Shown: positions 37,416 to 47,915, counted from the stretch's first letter. The stretch is 64,000 nucleotides of DNA from an uncultured Maribacter sp. (GCA_947493885.1 CANLTE010000004.1:434001-498000); one strand, 5' to 3'. Program-made: numbers and translations. The notes: a model not told the origin generated them from the letters alone.

Positions 37416-38966
37416 ATGAAAAAGATTTTTAGAATTAAAACATTATTTCTACTTGCCCTTGTTTCAATGATTACAATCTCATGCGACAATGATGACGACG
37501 GAGATGATATTGTTATTCAACAGTTCAACATTGTTCAAACAGCACAAAATTCCAGTGCACTTAGTTCATTAGTTGCTGCTTTAACAAAGGCCGATGAAAA
37601 AGCTGGAACAGACCTTATTGGTACACTTAGCGGAACAGGTCCTTTCACCGTTTTTGCTCCGACCAATGACGCATTTACAGCACTTTTAGGAAGTTTAGAA
37701 GCCTACAACTCTTTAGACGATTTTACCACCGATGAAGACAAGGCGCTTCTTGCATCTATCTTAACGTATCATGTAGTAGCCGCTTCTGCTTTATCATCAG
37801 ATTTAAGTGACGGACAAAACTTAACCACTGTTCAAGGAGAGCAACTAACAGTTGGTATTGATGGCTCTACCGTTACCATTAAGGATAAACAAGGCATGGA
37901 TATCGCTGCTGCGGTTGTTTCGACCCCAAATATTGAAACAAGCAATGGAATAGTTCATGTTATTGACGCGGTATTATTACCTCAAGAAGTTATTGACGCT
38001 ATCAACGCTGCTTCGGCAAAATCGTTGGTTGAAATTGTTGTTGAAACAGAAGCCCTATCTGTTCTTGAAGCAGCCGTTATTAAAGCAGACTTGGTAGACA
38101 CTTTAAGTGGTGATGGTCCATTTACAGTTTTTGCTCCAACGGATGATGCTTTTACTGCTCTATTAGATGCTTTAGGTGATGATTACAATAGCTTGGATGA
38201 TTTTGATACAGAAGATGAAATGAATCTGCTTAAAGACATTCTTTTATATCATGTTATCCCTGCAAAAGTTTTAGAGGCGGACCTTTCTGCTGGAGAAGTA
38301 TCAACAGCTCTTACTGATAATAAAATAGAAGTTATTGCTTCTGGAAATACATATGTAATTGGAGATGCTTCAGATGTTGATGCCGAAATTACTGGTACAG
38401 ATATTATGGCCTCAAACGGAGTAGCGCATACCATAAATAAAGTATTACTTCCCCAAGCAGCTATAGATTTTGTTGCTTCTCTTACTGCAAAAAATATAGT
38501 TGAAACTGCGCAAGAAACTGAAGATTTGAGTTTGTTAGTTGATGCATTAGTTCAGGCAGATGCTGGGTTAGTAGAAGTTCTTAGTGGAGATGGACCTTTT
38601 ACCGTTTTTGCCCCAACAAATGCGGCATTTGCCGAACTATTGGATATCCTTGGTGATGATTACAATAGTTTAGCAGATTTTGACACGGAAGATGAAAAAT
38701 CACTACTTGCCAAAGTATTAACATATCATGTAGTTTCAGGAGTTGCTGCGCTTTCTACAGATCTAAGTGATGGACAAATGATTGAGACCGTACAAGAAGA
38801 ATCTGTTGAAATAAACATTAAAGATAATATGGTTCACATTATAGATGCTACAGACGAAAATGCCACGGTAGATTTACCCAATGTTGAAACCAGCAATGGT
38901 GTTGTTCATGTAATTGATAAAGTTTTATTACCCCAAGAAGTTTTAGATCTTATTGCGCACATGTAA
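37416..38966 (+). CDS. lipoprotein with three fasciclin (FAS1) domains
   Basis: I use the ATG at 37416 (516 residues) since it begins a lipoprotein signal with lipobox Cys (MITISCDND). A longer in-frame reading from a TTG at 37320 has no signal peptide at its N-terminus. After an acidic DDD/GDD linker come three FAS1 domains of about 140 residues; each has the H1 box (GPFTVFAPTN/DDAFTALL) and the H2 box (LTYHVV...NGVVHVIDKVLLPQ). FAS1 proteins mediate adhesion to surfaces or polysaccharides. The gene has a strong own promoter and terminator. Confidence 0.93.
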   Translation: MKKIFRIKTLFLLALVSMITISCDNDDDGDDIVIQQFNIVQTAQNSSALSSLVAALTKADEKAGTDLIGTLSGTGPFTVFAPTNDAFTALLGSLEAYNSLDDFTTDEDKALLASILTYHVVAASALSSDLSDGQNLTTVQGEQLTVGIDGSTVTIKDKQGMDIAAAVVSTPNIETSNGIVHVIDAVLLPQEVIDAINAASAKSLVEIVVETEALSVLEAAVIKADLVDTLSGDGPFTVFAPTDDAFTALLDALGDDYNSLDDFDTEDEMNLLKDILLYHVIPAKVLEADLSAGEVSTALTDNKIEVIASGNTYVIGDASDVDAEITGTDIMASNGVAHTINKVLLPQAAIDFVASLTAKNIVETAQETEDLSLLVDALVQADAGLVEVLSGDGPFTVFAPTNAAFAELLDILGDDYNSLADFDTEDEKSLLAKVLTYHVVSGVAALSTDLSDGQMIETVQEESVEINIKDNMVHIIDATDENATVDLPNVETSNGVVHVIDKVLLPQEVLDLIAHM

Positions 38967-38991
38967 TAAGTAATATTGGTTGTGTTGTGTA

Positions 38992-39033
38992 AAAGCTTCC
39001 TATTGCAAATTGCAATAGGAAGCTTTACTTTTT
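38992..39033 (+). terminator. FAS1 gene terminator
   Basis: AAAGCTTCCTATTGCAA (38992-39008) pairs perfectly with the inverse ending at 39026, followed by ACTTTTTTC. The 17-bp stem is among the longest in the window. Confidence 0.92.
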
Positions 39034-39181
39034 TCATTGCATTCGTTAAAATAAAAAAGCAAACATCATATCTAATATCATTAACATACAAAAAGCATTC
39101 TTTGGCAACTTTTAATTTTAAAATCTCTTAATAGCTTGCATCTTTGACATTCCAAATCTTACCATAAACCAACCTAAAAAT

Positions 39182-39213
39182 AAAAACTCCTTCGTAATTG
39201 AAGGAGTTTTTAT
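39182..39213 (-). terminator. yidC terminator
   Basis: AAAAACTCCTTC (39182-39193) pairs with GAAGGAGTTTTT (39200-39211) around a six-base loop. It is 25 bp beyond the yidC stop and could also act on the plus strand. Confidence 0.88.
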
Positions 39214-39236
39214 TTTTTACATTATGTAGTGTTATT

Positions 39237-41108
39237 TTATTTTTTACCTGTCTTTTTTTGTTCTTCAGCTTGCTCCATCATCTCTCTCATTTTTTTCTGA
39301 AACTTATTTTCCTTTTTGGGTTTCTTTTTATTCTCTTGTATCTGCGCATGAATCTTATCATTGTCAATAATAAAATTCTTTATCACCAGCATAATACCTA
39401 TAGTAATTAAGTTAGAAACAAAATAATACAAACTTAATCCACTCGCATAGTTATTAAAGAAGAATAACATCATGAAAGGCATTAAGTACATAATAAATTT
39501 CATGTTTGGCATACCTGGTTGCGTTGGCATATTTTGCCCTGTAGTCATCATCATGTAAAAGAAAATTGCTATCGAAGCTAAAATCGGGAATAAACTAACA
39601 TGATTCCCGTAGAAAGTTGATATAAACGGTATATGAGTTGACCACTCAAAAATAGCATCAAATGACGAAAGATCATCTGCCCATAAAAATGGTTTTTGTC
39701 TTAATGCAAATGATGTTGGAAAAAACATGAACAAGGCATAAAATATAGGCATTTGAAGTAAGGCGGGCACACAACCACTCATTGGGCTGACTCCTGCTTT
39801 ACCATAAAGCTTCATTGTTTCTTGTTGCTTTTTCATTGCATTGTCTTTGTATTTTTCACCAAGCTCTGTAATTTCAGGTTTTAACACCTTCATTTTAGCT
39901 TGAGATAAATACGACTTATAGGTTACTGGTGACATTGCTAATCGCACCAAAATTGTCATTACAACAATTGCTATTCCGTATGGTAAGAATGAGCTTAATA
40001 ATGCATAAAACGGTGTAAACACATATCTATTTATCCAACCAAAAATTCCCCATCCAAATGGGATAGAATCTTCTAAATCTAAACTTTCATACTTAGAAAG
40101 CACTTTTACATCAGTAGGTCCGTAGTATAAATTTAGCTTTTCATTAATCTCACCACCATCCATTTTTAATGGCATTACCGAGGCGTAATCTTTAGTAAAC
40201 TTAGTCTCCTTACTTTCTTCTTCAACCAAGTTTTTAGAAGTAAGCTCTGCACTTTCAAAACCTAACTTATTAATTAGTATAGAACTAAAAAAATGTTGAC
40301 GGTATGACAACCACTTTACGTCAGATTCTTGCTCATCATCATCACTACTTTCAGATAGTTTACTTACTTTATCTCCTTCATGACTATACGTTAGCCTGGT
40401 ATATCGGTTTTCATATTTCACACTCTTAGAATGCCTAATACCTTTCATTTTCCAATCTAACTTAATAGATTGATTTCCGTTAATTACATTGCCTAAATCT
40501 TGTGAGCGAACCACAAAATCCACCATATAATCATCTGGCTTAATTTCATATCTGTACTCCAAAAACTGATTGTTAGATACTTTTGCCTTCATAGAAAGCA
40601 CCTTATTACCACTACTTTCTGTAATTGACGGTTCAAAATATAAATCAGTAGTACTTAAGTTTCTATTGTCCGAAGTAGAAAAATTTAAACCAAATGAGGC
40701 ATTACCATCTTTAACAAGATAAATTGGCACTGAATCATAAGTAACAAAGTTTTTCATTTTTGCCTCTACAATTTGCCCTCCTTTATTGCTCACTTTTAAA
40801 TAAAGTACATTATTCTCTAAAACGGTAACGTTATCTGAGGGAGCAGTATAACCAAAAGCACCAATGTTACTTTTGTAATTTGCTACTGCAATAGAGTCTT
40901 GTAAATTTATTGTGGGTTTTTCGTTAGATACAACATTATTAGCTTTTGCTTCCTCTGCTTTTGTTTGTTGCTCTACCAACTCCTTTTTTGCCTTTTCTGC
41001 TTCTAATTCTTCTGGAGTAGGCCTATTTTGATAAAACATAAAAATGAGTATCCCAAAAATAAGCACAAAGCCAATAATAGAATTTAAATCTAATTTCTTT
41101 TCTTCCAT
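39237..41108 (-). CDS. yidC: membrane protein insertase YidC
   Basis: YidC (623 residues) inserts and folds inner-membrane proteins alone or with Sec. It has the N-terminal anchor (SIIGFVLIFGILIFMFYQNRP), a large periplasmic beta-sandwich domain to about residue 350 and five C-terminal membrane segments containing the conserved YKSYLSQAKMKVLKPEITELGEKYKDN. The C-terminal tail is lysine-rich (NKKKPKKENKFQKKM), a trait that promotes ribosome binding. It follows pyrG by 89 bp, the usual Flavobacteriia order. Confidence 0.96.
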   Translation of the reverse strand: MEEKKLDLNSIIGFVLIFGILIFMFYQNRPTPEELEAEKAKKELVEQQTKAEEAKANNVVSNEKPTINLQDSIAVANYKSNIGAFGYTAPSDNVTVLENNVLYLKVSNKGGQIVEAKMKNFVTYDSVPIYLVKDGNASFGLNFSTSDNRNLSTTDLYFEPSITESSGNKVLSMKAKVSNNQFLEYRYEIKPDDYMVDFVVRSQDLGNVINGNQSIKLDWKMKGIRHSKSVKYENRYTRLTYSHEGDKVSKLSESSDDDEQESDVKWLSYRQHFFSSILINKLGFESAELTSKNLVEEESKETKFTKDYASVMPLKMDGGEINEKLNLYYGPTDVKVLSKYESLDLEDSIPFGWGIFGWINRYVFTPFYALLSSFLPYGIAIVVMTILVRLAMSPVTYKSYLSQAKMKVLKPEITELGEKYKDNAMKKQQETMKLYGKAGVSPMSGCVPALLQMPIFYALFMFFPTSFALRQKPFLWADDLSSFDAIFEWSTHIPFISTFYGNHVSLFPILASIAIFFYMMMTTGQNMPTQPGMPNMKFIMYLMPFMMLFFFNNYASGLSLYYFVSNLITIGIMLVIKNFIIDNDKIHAQIQENKKKPKKENKFQKKMREMMEQAEEQKKTGKK

Positions 41109-41197
41109 ATAGATAACCTAGTTAATCTGGTGTTATTTAATTTTCAAAAGCAAATATATGCCCAATTGAGTGGTTTATGCCAATATGGCACATTTTA

Positions 41198-42865
<1,668 letters not shown>

Positions 42866-43108
42866 TTACAGGGATTCCTTCGGAAAATCTTTCTGAATTC
42901 TACGAATTAAAGGTTCTAATCCGTTTATTTTTATTTCAAACATTGATTTTAATAAGTCTCCTAATTTACCTGTAGGAAAACCCTTTTGTTGAAACCAAAC
43001 AAAATAAGGTTCTGGTAGATCAACCAAATAACGCCCTTTATATTTACCAAAAGGCATTTTATAATGAGCCATTTCCACTAATTTCTTTTTATCTGGTTGT
43101 ATTTTCAT
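42866..43108 (-). CDS. DUF3820 small protein
   Basis: The 80-residue protein is a DUF3820 member: the core is MPFGKYKGRYLVDLPEPYFVWF, followed by a GFPTGKLGDLL segment. Some family members are linked to DNA binding or to exonuclease-fold partners, but there is no established function for the stand-alone form. It is directly upstream of pyrG on the same strand (54-bp gap). Confidence 0.88.
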   Translation of the reverse strand: MKIQPDKKKLVEMAHYKMPFGKYKGRYLVDLPEPYFVWFQQKGFPTGKLGDLLKSMFEIKINGLEPLIRRIQKDFPKESL

Positions 43109-43203
43109 TATTATAGTTAAAAAATATATCTTTAGTACCGCGCAAATTACAATATCTAATCAAACATAGTAAATCCAAACAAATCATTAAATCAAAGTAG
43201 GTT

Positions 43204-44070
43204 ATGAAAAGGAGAACTTTTATTGGCACTTCTGCTGCTGCAACTATTGGTATGGTTGCCTGTAAAGATGTTAATGCTCAAGATAAAAAACAAAATATGG
43301 AATTTAAGCTTAAAAATAACTTAAACCACAGTGTTTGCCATTGGTGTTTTGGAGATATTCCTTTAGAGGATTTTCTTAAAACATTAAACACTTTAGGTGT
43401 TAAAGCTATAGACTTAATGGGTCCAGAGGAATGGCCTTTATTGAAAAAATACGATATCCACTGCGCCATGTGTAATGGAGCCGAAATTAGCCTTACCGAA
43501 GGATGGAATGACCCGCAATACCACGATGTACTTATAAAAAATTACACGGAAATGATTCCTAAAGTTGCTGAGGCTGGTTATACAAATCTTATTTGCTTTA
43601 GTGGTAACCGTAGAGGAATGGACGATACCGTTGGACTTGAAAACTGTGTAAAAGGGTTAAAACAAATTATGCCTTTGGCAGAGAAACATGGTGTGGTAAT
43701 ACAAATGGAACTTTTTAATCAAGTGAATCACCCAGATTATATGTGTGATACTTCTGCCTGGGGAATTGCTTTATGCGAGGCGCTTGGCTCGGAAAACTTT
43801 AAGTTGTTATACGATATTTACCATATGCAGATTCAAGAAGGAGATATTATTCGCTCCATTCAAAACAATCATAAATACTTTGGTCACTATCACACCGCAG
43901 GTGTTCCTGGCAGACATGAGATTGATGAAGGTCAAGAATTGTACTACCCTGCCATAATGAAAGCTATTTTGGCAACAGGCTATAAAGGCTATGTAGCTCA
44001 AGAATTTATACCCGAAAGAGAGGATAAAATTGATTCGCTCAAGCAAGGGTTTTTAATTTGTGACGTATAA
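43204..44070 (+). CDS. exported TIM-barrel (hydroxypyruvate isomerase-like) enzyme
   Basis: The 288-residue protein is a xylose-isomerase-like TIM barrel with hydroxypyruvate isomerase features (IQMELFNQ, LLYDIYHMQIQEGDIIRSI, IGHYHTAGVPGRHE-like block seen as FGHYHTAGVPGRHE, YVAQEFIP). The N-terminus (MKRRTFIGTSAAATIGMVAC) has the paired arginines of a Tat signal plus a cysteine that could be a lipobox. It therefore probably folds in the cytoplasm and is exported. Metal ligands (Glu, Asp, His, Glu) are in place. The substrate is unknown. Confidence 0.85.
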   Translation: MKRRTFIGTSAAATIGMVACKDVNAQDKKQNMEFKLKNNLNHSVCHWCFGDIPLEDFLKTLNTLGVKAIDLMGPEEWPLLKKYDIHCAMCNGAEISLTEGWNDPQYHDVLIKNYTEMIPKVAEAGYTNLICFSGNRRGMDDTVGLENCVKGLKQIMPLAEKHGVVIQMELFNQVNHPDYMCDTSAWGIALCEALGSENFKLLYDIYHMQIQEGDIIRSIQNNHKYFGHYHTAGVPGRHEIDEGQELYYPAIMKAILATGYKGYVAQEFIPEREDKIDSLKQGFLICDV

Positions 44071-44087
44071 CTTTATAGATGGTACAG

Positions 44088-44119
44088 TTGCATATAATCA
44101 ACTAGGTGGCTATATGCAA
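44088..44119 (+). terminator. hairpin after the TIM-barrel gene
   Basis: TTGCATATA (44088-44096) and TATATGCAA (44111-44119) pair perfectly around a 14-nt loop, 18 bp after the stop codon. It lacks a proper T run, so termination is uncertain. Confidence 0.45.
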
Positions 44120-44295
44120 TTGTATTCATAAATTTCAAAAAAAGTAGATTCAACAGAAGATTTCAAAGATTCGTCATCAATATTAAATTTAGAACAAGGC
44201 TTTATTTTAAGATTTCTACCTCTTTTTCTAAAGTAAAACTAAGGTCATCAAGGTATCTTGTTCCAAATTAATCTCACTCGCAAATTCATAATTTC

Positions 44296-44309
44296 AGTAC
44301 TGCAGTACT
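44296..44309. repeat. 14-bp perfect palindrome
   Basis: AGTACTGCAGTACT is its own reverse complement. It sits 107 bp before the nitrilase ATG and could be a dimer-binding site or chance. Confidence 0.5.
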
Positions 44310-44415
44310 TAGAGTATTATATCTTCATTTTTCCCATGATAAAGATTGGTATCTTTATTACTTTTAATCAATTAACTCGTCATAAATTAATCTTTTTTAG
44401 AACAAGATTCGGTAA

Positions 44416-45153
44416 ATGAAAATTTGTATTGCGCAGACATCCCCAATAAAAGGGGATATCCAAAAAAATATTGAAAATCATAAAAGCCTAATAGAACTTT
44501 CTATTAAAAATAAGGCCGATGTTATTGTTTTCCCAGAACTTTCTTTGACAGGATATGAACCCGAACTTGCAAAAGAATTAGCAACTACGAAGACTGATAA
44601 AAGGTTTGATGATTTTCAAAAAATTAGTAACTCAAATGAAATTCTAATTGCGGTTGGACTACCAATCAAAAATAACATTGGAATCTGTATAGGTATGGTG
44701 ATTTTCCAACCTCATAGACCAAGAGAAACTTATTCAAAAAAACACCTGCACCCTGGTGAAGAAAAGTATTTTATTTCTGGAGAAAATCTTGCACCAATTA
44801 AGGTTAAAAACAACACCATTGGATTTGCCATCTGTTATGAGACTTCCGTTTCAGAGCATTCAGAAAACGCTTTCAAAAAAGGCTCTAACATTTATATAGC
44901 CAGTGTTCTTAACTCCGTAAACGGAGTTGACAAAGATATTCATCGGATTTCTGATATCGCTAAAAAATTCAGAATGACTTCATTCATGGCTAATTTCGTT
45001 GGAAAATCTGGAGGGTATGATTGTGCCGGGAAAAGTTCCGTTTGGAACAACAAAGGAGAGCTCATTGCGCAATTGGATAATTCAAACGAAGGAATTGCCA
45101 TTGTAGATACTAATACACAGAAGACAACAATAATTCAATTAGAAAAACCGTGA
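44416..45153 (+). CDS. carbon-nitrogen hydrolase (nitrilase superfamily)
   Basis: The 245-residue cytoplasmic protein has the full nitrilase catalytic triad: Glu41 (VFPELSLTGYEP), Lys109 (KKHLHPGEE) and Cys140 (FAICYETSV). Such enzymes hydrolyse amides, N-carbamoyl compounds or nitriles. The short length and the missing extra domains suggest a small amidase type, but no substrate can be assigned. The TetR gene begins 100 bp downstream with its own promoter. Confidence 0.9.
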   Translation: MKICIAQTSPIKGDIQKNIENHKSLIELSIKNKADVIVFPELSLTGYEPELAKELATTKTDKRFDDFQKISNSNEILIAVGLPIKNNIGICIGMVIFQPHRPRETYSKKHLHPGEEKYFISGENLAPIKVKNNTIGFAICYETSVSEHSENAFKKGSNIYIASVLNSVNGVDKDIHRISDIAKKFRMTSFMANFVGKSGGYDCAGKSSVWNNKGELIAQLDNSNEGIAIVDTNTQKTTIIQLEKP

Positions 45154-45217
45154 AACCTATAAAGTACTAGAAAAGTAACTCTTCTGGTTGCAATAAAAAA
45201 TCTCACGAATACTTTTT

Positions 45218-45249
45218 TTGGAGTATTCATTCCAAAAAACATATATTTG
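45218..45249 (+). promoter_or_regulatory. TetR gene promoter
   Basis: TTG (45218-45220), 21-nt spacer, TATATTTG (45242-45249): a perfect Bacteroidota promoter. The candidate operator TGGAGTATTCATTCCA (45219-45234) overlaps the -33 element and spacer. Transcription would begin about where the GTG start codon lies, so the transcript may be leaderless. Confidence 0.7.
45219..45234. promoter_or_regulatory. candidate TetR operator 1
   Basis: TGGAGTATTCATTCCA; its reverse strand reads TGGAATGAATACTCCA. It shares TGGAATGAA and CTCCA with the second site before the SDR gene and overlaps the TetR promoter, fitting autorepression. Confidence 0.5.
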
Positions 45250-45253
45250 CAGT

Positions 45254-45805
45254 GTGACTAAAAAACAAGCTATATTATCTTCAGCGCTTAAGATTCTTAC
45301 TGAGAAGGGGGTTCATAACACGCCTATGTCTGCCATTGCAAAAGCTGCTGGAACAGGAATGGGAACCATTTACAACTACTTTCCTAACAAAGAATTGTTA
45401 ATCAATGAAATTTACATAAATATAAAGGAAGAAGAAAAATCAATTCTAAAAGACTTTGATATAAAAAAACCCATTAAAACACAATTTGAGGGTTATTTTG
45501 CATTAATTATCGACTTTTTCATCAATAATCCTGACTATTTTAAATTTATGGAGCAATTACAGGCTTCTCCTATAATTACTAAAGAAAGTAAAAATATTGG
45601 TGAAAAAGCTGTTTTGCCAGTTTATGAGTTATTGGCTAGAGGAAAACAAGAACGCATTATTAAAAGTATTGATATTAATGAAATATTAATGTTTGTAGGC
45701 GGAGCCATTTTATCGTACTTACGATGGTACTTTAATCAATCAGAAAAAAAACAAGCTTCTCTTAAAAATCAAATTCAAATGGTTTGGGATGCAATCAAAG
45801 AATAA
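45254..45805 (+). CDS. TetR-family transcriptional regulator
   Basis: I choose the GTG at 45254 (183 residues), since the promoter lies just upstream and the protein then begins VTKKQAILSSALKIL, the start of the TetR DNA-binding domain. The HTH (SAIAKAAGTGMGTIYNYFPNKELLINEIY) is canonical, and the C-terminal ligand domain is AcrR-like. It precedes the SDR and DoxX genes on the same strand; the matching palindromes at its own promoter and before the SDR gene indicate it represses both. Confidence 0.9.
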   Translation: MTKKQAILSSALKILTEKGVHNTPMSAIAKAAGTGMGTIYNYFPNKELLINEIYINIKEEEKSILKDFDIKKPIKTQFEGYFALIIDFFINNPDYFKFMEQLQASPIITKESKNIGEKAVLPVYELLARGKQERIIKSIDINEILMFVGGAILSYLRWYFNQSEKKQASLKNQIQMVWDAIKE

Positions 45806-45822
45806 AAAAAACAACTACTAAT

Positions 45823-45842
45823 TGGAATGAACATTCACTCCA
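45823..45842. promoter_or_regulatory. candidate TetR operator 2
   Basis: TGGAATGAACATTCACTCCA is a 20-bp near-perfect palindrome (one mismatched pair outside the centre), 13 bp before the SDR ATG and 17 bp after the TetR stop. It carries the same half-sequence as operator 1. Confidence 0.6.
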
Positions 45843-45855
45843 AAAAATAATTACA

Positions 45856-46716
45856 ATGAAAAAAAACGTATTAATTACTGGAACTTCAACAGGCGTAGGA
45901 TTTGAAAGCGCCATTCTATTTGCCAAAAACAATTACAAGGTTTACGCTACAATGCGAAATTTAGATAAGGCCAACAATCTGAAAGCAAAAATTGAAGAAG
46001 AAAACCTAGATATTGAAATTCTTCAACTAGATGTAACCAATAGTACTTCTATAAAATCTGCCGTAAATACCATAATAGCAAAAGATAACAGCATAGATGT
46101 TTTAGTCAACAATGCTGGAGCGGGTTTCGCTAAAACAACGGAACATGCAACAGAAGAAGAAATTAAATGGGTTACTGACGTTAATTATCACGGCGTTGTA
46201 CTTTGTACCCAAGCTGTAATACCCTTTATGAGAAAACAAAAGTCTGGTCAAATCATTAGCATTACCTCGGTTGGTGGTTTAGTTGGTCAGCCCTTTAACG
46301 AATTGTATTGTGGAGCAAAATTTGCCGTAGAAGGATATATGGAAGGTCTTGCAACCTATGTAAGTGATGCTTTTAATATTAACATTACTTGTGTTGAACC
46401 TGGAGGAATAGCTACAGAATTTATGACTTCTGCCATTGAAAAAACTGCCGTTGAAGGTCAATTTGCAACTGGCGAATACTTGCCTATCTTTGAAAGGTAC
46501 ATGGCAGGAAATCAAAAAAGAGCTAATGAGAGTACAGAACAAATTTATCAAACAGGTCTTGAGGTTGCTGAAGTAATTTTAAAGGTAACACAGACAGAAA
46601 AAGCTCCCTTACGCATTCGTACTTCAAAATGGGCTGAGAATTTTTGTACATTAAAAACACAAGCAGACCCTGATGGTACAAAAATAGTTAATCAGATTAA
46701 GGAAAGTTTTTTATAA
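45856..46716 (+). CDS. short-chain dehydrogenase/reductase
   Basis: The protein starts at the ATG at 45856 (286 residues), directly before MKKNVLITGTSTGVG, the TGxxxGxG cofactor site. The catalytic Ser-Tyr-Lys triad is in ISITSVGGLVG and YCGAKFAVEG and NNAGAG is present. Classical SDRs oxidise or reduce alcohols and carbonyls with NAD(P). A longer in-frame reading from 45784 overlaps the TetR gene and has no N-terminal Rossmann start, so it is rejected. The operator between TetR and SDR marks it as the regulated gene. Confidence 0.92.
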   Translation: MKKNVLITGTSTGVGFESAILFAKNNYKVYATMRNLDKANNLKAKIEEENLDIEILQLDVTNSTSIKSAVNTIIAKDNSIDVLVNNAGAGFAKTTEHATEEEIKWVTDVNYHGVVLCTQAVIPFMRKQKSGQIISITSVGGLVGQPFNELYCGAKFAVEGYMEGLATYVSDAFNINITCVEPGGIATEFMTSAIEKTAVEGQFATGEYLPIFERYMAGNQKRANESTEQIYQTGLEVAEVILKVTQTEKAPLRIRTSKWAENFCTLKTQADPDGTKIVNQIKESFL

Positions 46717-46726
46717 CTAAAAAAAT

Positions 46727-47080
46727 ATGAAAACAATATATTGGTCATCCACGATTATAATTTCTTCTTTTTTATTGTTAAGTTCTTACACTTATATATT
46801 CAGTAAAAACACTATTGAAGGTGTAAAGGCATTAGGATTTCCAGACTTTTTTAGAGTGGAATTGGCTGTTTTAAAACTTATAGCTGCGGTTATACTAATA
46901 CTGCCTTTTGCTCCTTTACAAGTAAAGGAATGGACTTACGCTGGTGTTGGGCTGTTTTTAATTACTGCATTAGTAGCTCATATAAAACATAAAGACTCCA
47001 TATTTATATTGTTTTTACTTGTAATACTTATGGCGGTTTTAGTTGTATCTAACATTTACATGAACAAACTCATGAAATAA
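46727..47080 (+). CDS. DoxX-family membrane protein
   Basis: This 117-residue protein has four hydrophobic segments and the DoxX-type pattern of small quinone-linked membrane proteins (YTYIFSKNTIEGVKALGFPDFFRVELAVLKLIAAVILILP). It lies 10 bp after the SDR gene in the same likely transcript. Its function in this branch is not established. A strong terminator follows. Confidence 0.88.
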   Translation: MKTIYWSSTIIISSFLLLSSYTYIFSKNTIEGVKALGFPDFFRVELAVLKLIAAVILILPFAPLQVKEWTYAGVGLFLITALVAHIKHKDSIFILFLLVILMAVLVVSNIYMNKLMK

Positions 47081-47104
47081 ACACTATACCAGTATTTAAC
47101 CATT

Positions 47105-47138
47105 AAAAAAGCCTTGATTTAAAAATCAAGGCTTTTTT
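47105..47138. terminator. bidirectional terminator after DoxX gene
   Basis: AAAAAAGCCTTGATTT (47105-47120) pairs with AAATCAAGGCTTTTTT (47123-47138) around a two-base loop, with T runs on both strands. It separates the plus-strand TetR-SDR-DoxX unit from the minus-strand gene ending at 47157. Confidence 0.92.
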
Positions 47139-47156
47139 AATCTCGTGATTCAACAA

Positions 47157-47915
47157 TTAAATTTCAACTAGCTTGCGTGCTTTTTGCGGAATTTCATTTC
47201 TGTCTTGTACAACTTCTTCATCGTAATCTTTAATACCATCAAAAACACTCTCCTGAATGTCAGCAAACAAATCCTGTATTGCGCTAATTTCAGAGGACGC
47301 TAATACAATTATAACCCCACCAACTATTTTCAAGTATCTCACCAATTTTAGATTACTTGCGCAAAGTTGATTCACCATTTTTTCGTAATCCACTTCCTCT
47401 TTTTTTGGTTTAATTGCAACTCCAACTTCTTCCAAAAGCTCTAATAGCAATTGGTTCTGTTTTTCGGTACTCTTAATTTTACCTACTAAGTGTCTTACCT
47501 TTTTTGGTATTTCATGTTCTGCACTACAATCTATACCATAAACTGCATCCAAAGCTTTAATAGAAGCTTTCTTGTGGTAATGTTTTTCGAGAATAATTTC
47601 CTCATAATCCTCAATGTGATCTTCAAATGAAAAAAGGCTGCTATTAGCGTAAAACCTTGTCATTTGATTTAGGGTCGGAATTGCTGGCGCATGAATGTCG
47701 CACATATCCTCTAAAGTGGGGCTTTCCTTTTCGAAAAAATCTCGTAATCTAAAAAGCCTTCTAATGGTTTTTTCGGATATGCTTACACTATCGTGCGCGG
47801 CAATGGTTTTAATAAACTCCCTTCTTGTAGAAATACGCAACTCATTTTCTACTTCCTGTATTTGATCCATCAAAAACAGAAATCCAGGCACTTGTTCTCT
47901 TGTTAGTACTGACAT
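47157..47915 (-). CDS. unknown protein with HTH-like N-terminus and one membrane segment
   Basis: I do not recognise the 252-residue protein as a whole. The N-terminal third contains SISEKTIRRLFRL followed by PTLEDMCDIHAP, which resembles the (I/V)SexTlrRlfgl...TLdiLa pattern found in many Bacteroidota DNA-binding-like domains (inference). A probable membrane segment lies at about residues 195-213 (YLKIVGGVIIVLASSEI). A cytoplasmic regulator tethered to the membrane would fit. It is divergent from the 56-aa lipoprotein gene. Confidence 0.75.
   Translation of the reverse strand: MSVLTREQVPGFLFLMDQIQEVENELRISTRREFIKTIAAHDSVSISEKTIRRLFRLRDFFEKESPTLEDMCDIHAPAIPTLNQMTRFYANSSLFSFEDHIEDYEEIILEKHYHKKASIKALDAVYGIDCSAEHEIPKKVRHLVGKIKSTEKQNQLLLELLEEVGVAIKPKKEEVDYEKMVNQLCASNLKLVRYLKIVGGVIIVLASSEISAIQDLFADIQESVFDGIKDYDEEVVQDRNEIPQKARKLVEI

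Larger units (their letters stand above)
44071..44415. other. 345-bp gap without an intact gene
   Basis: No credible open frame is found. It holds a hairpin (44088-44119), a 14-bp perfect palindrome (44296-44309), and on the minus strand a roughly 40-codon open fragment ending at a TAG (44110-44112; reading ...KPCSKFNIDDESLKSS...) that looks like the decayed 3' end of a gene. No full promoter consensus for the downstream nitrilase gene was found. Confidence 0.6.

Noticed and set aside
45784-45855. Longer N-terminus of the SDR
   Set aside because: It overlaps the TetR stop and precedes the standard Rossmann start; the operator also lies there.
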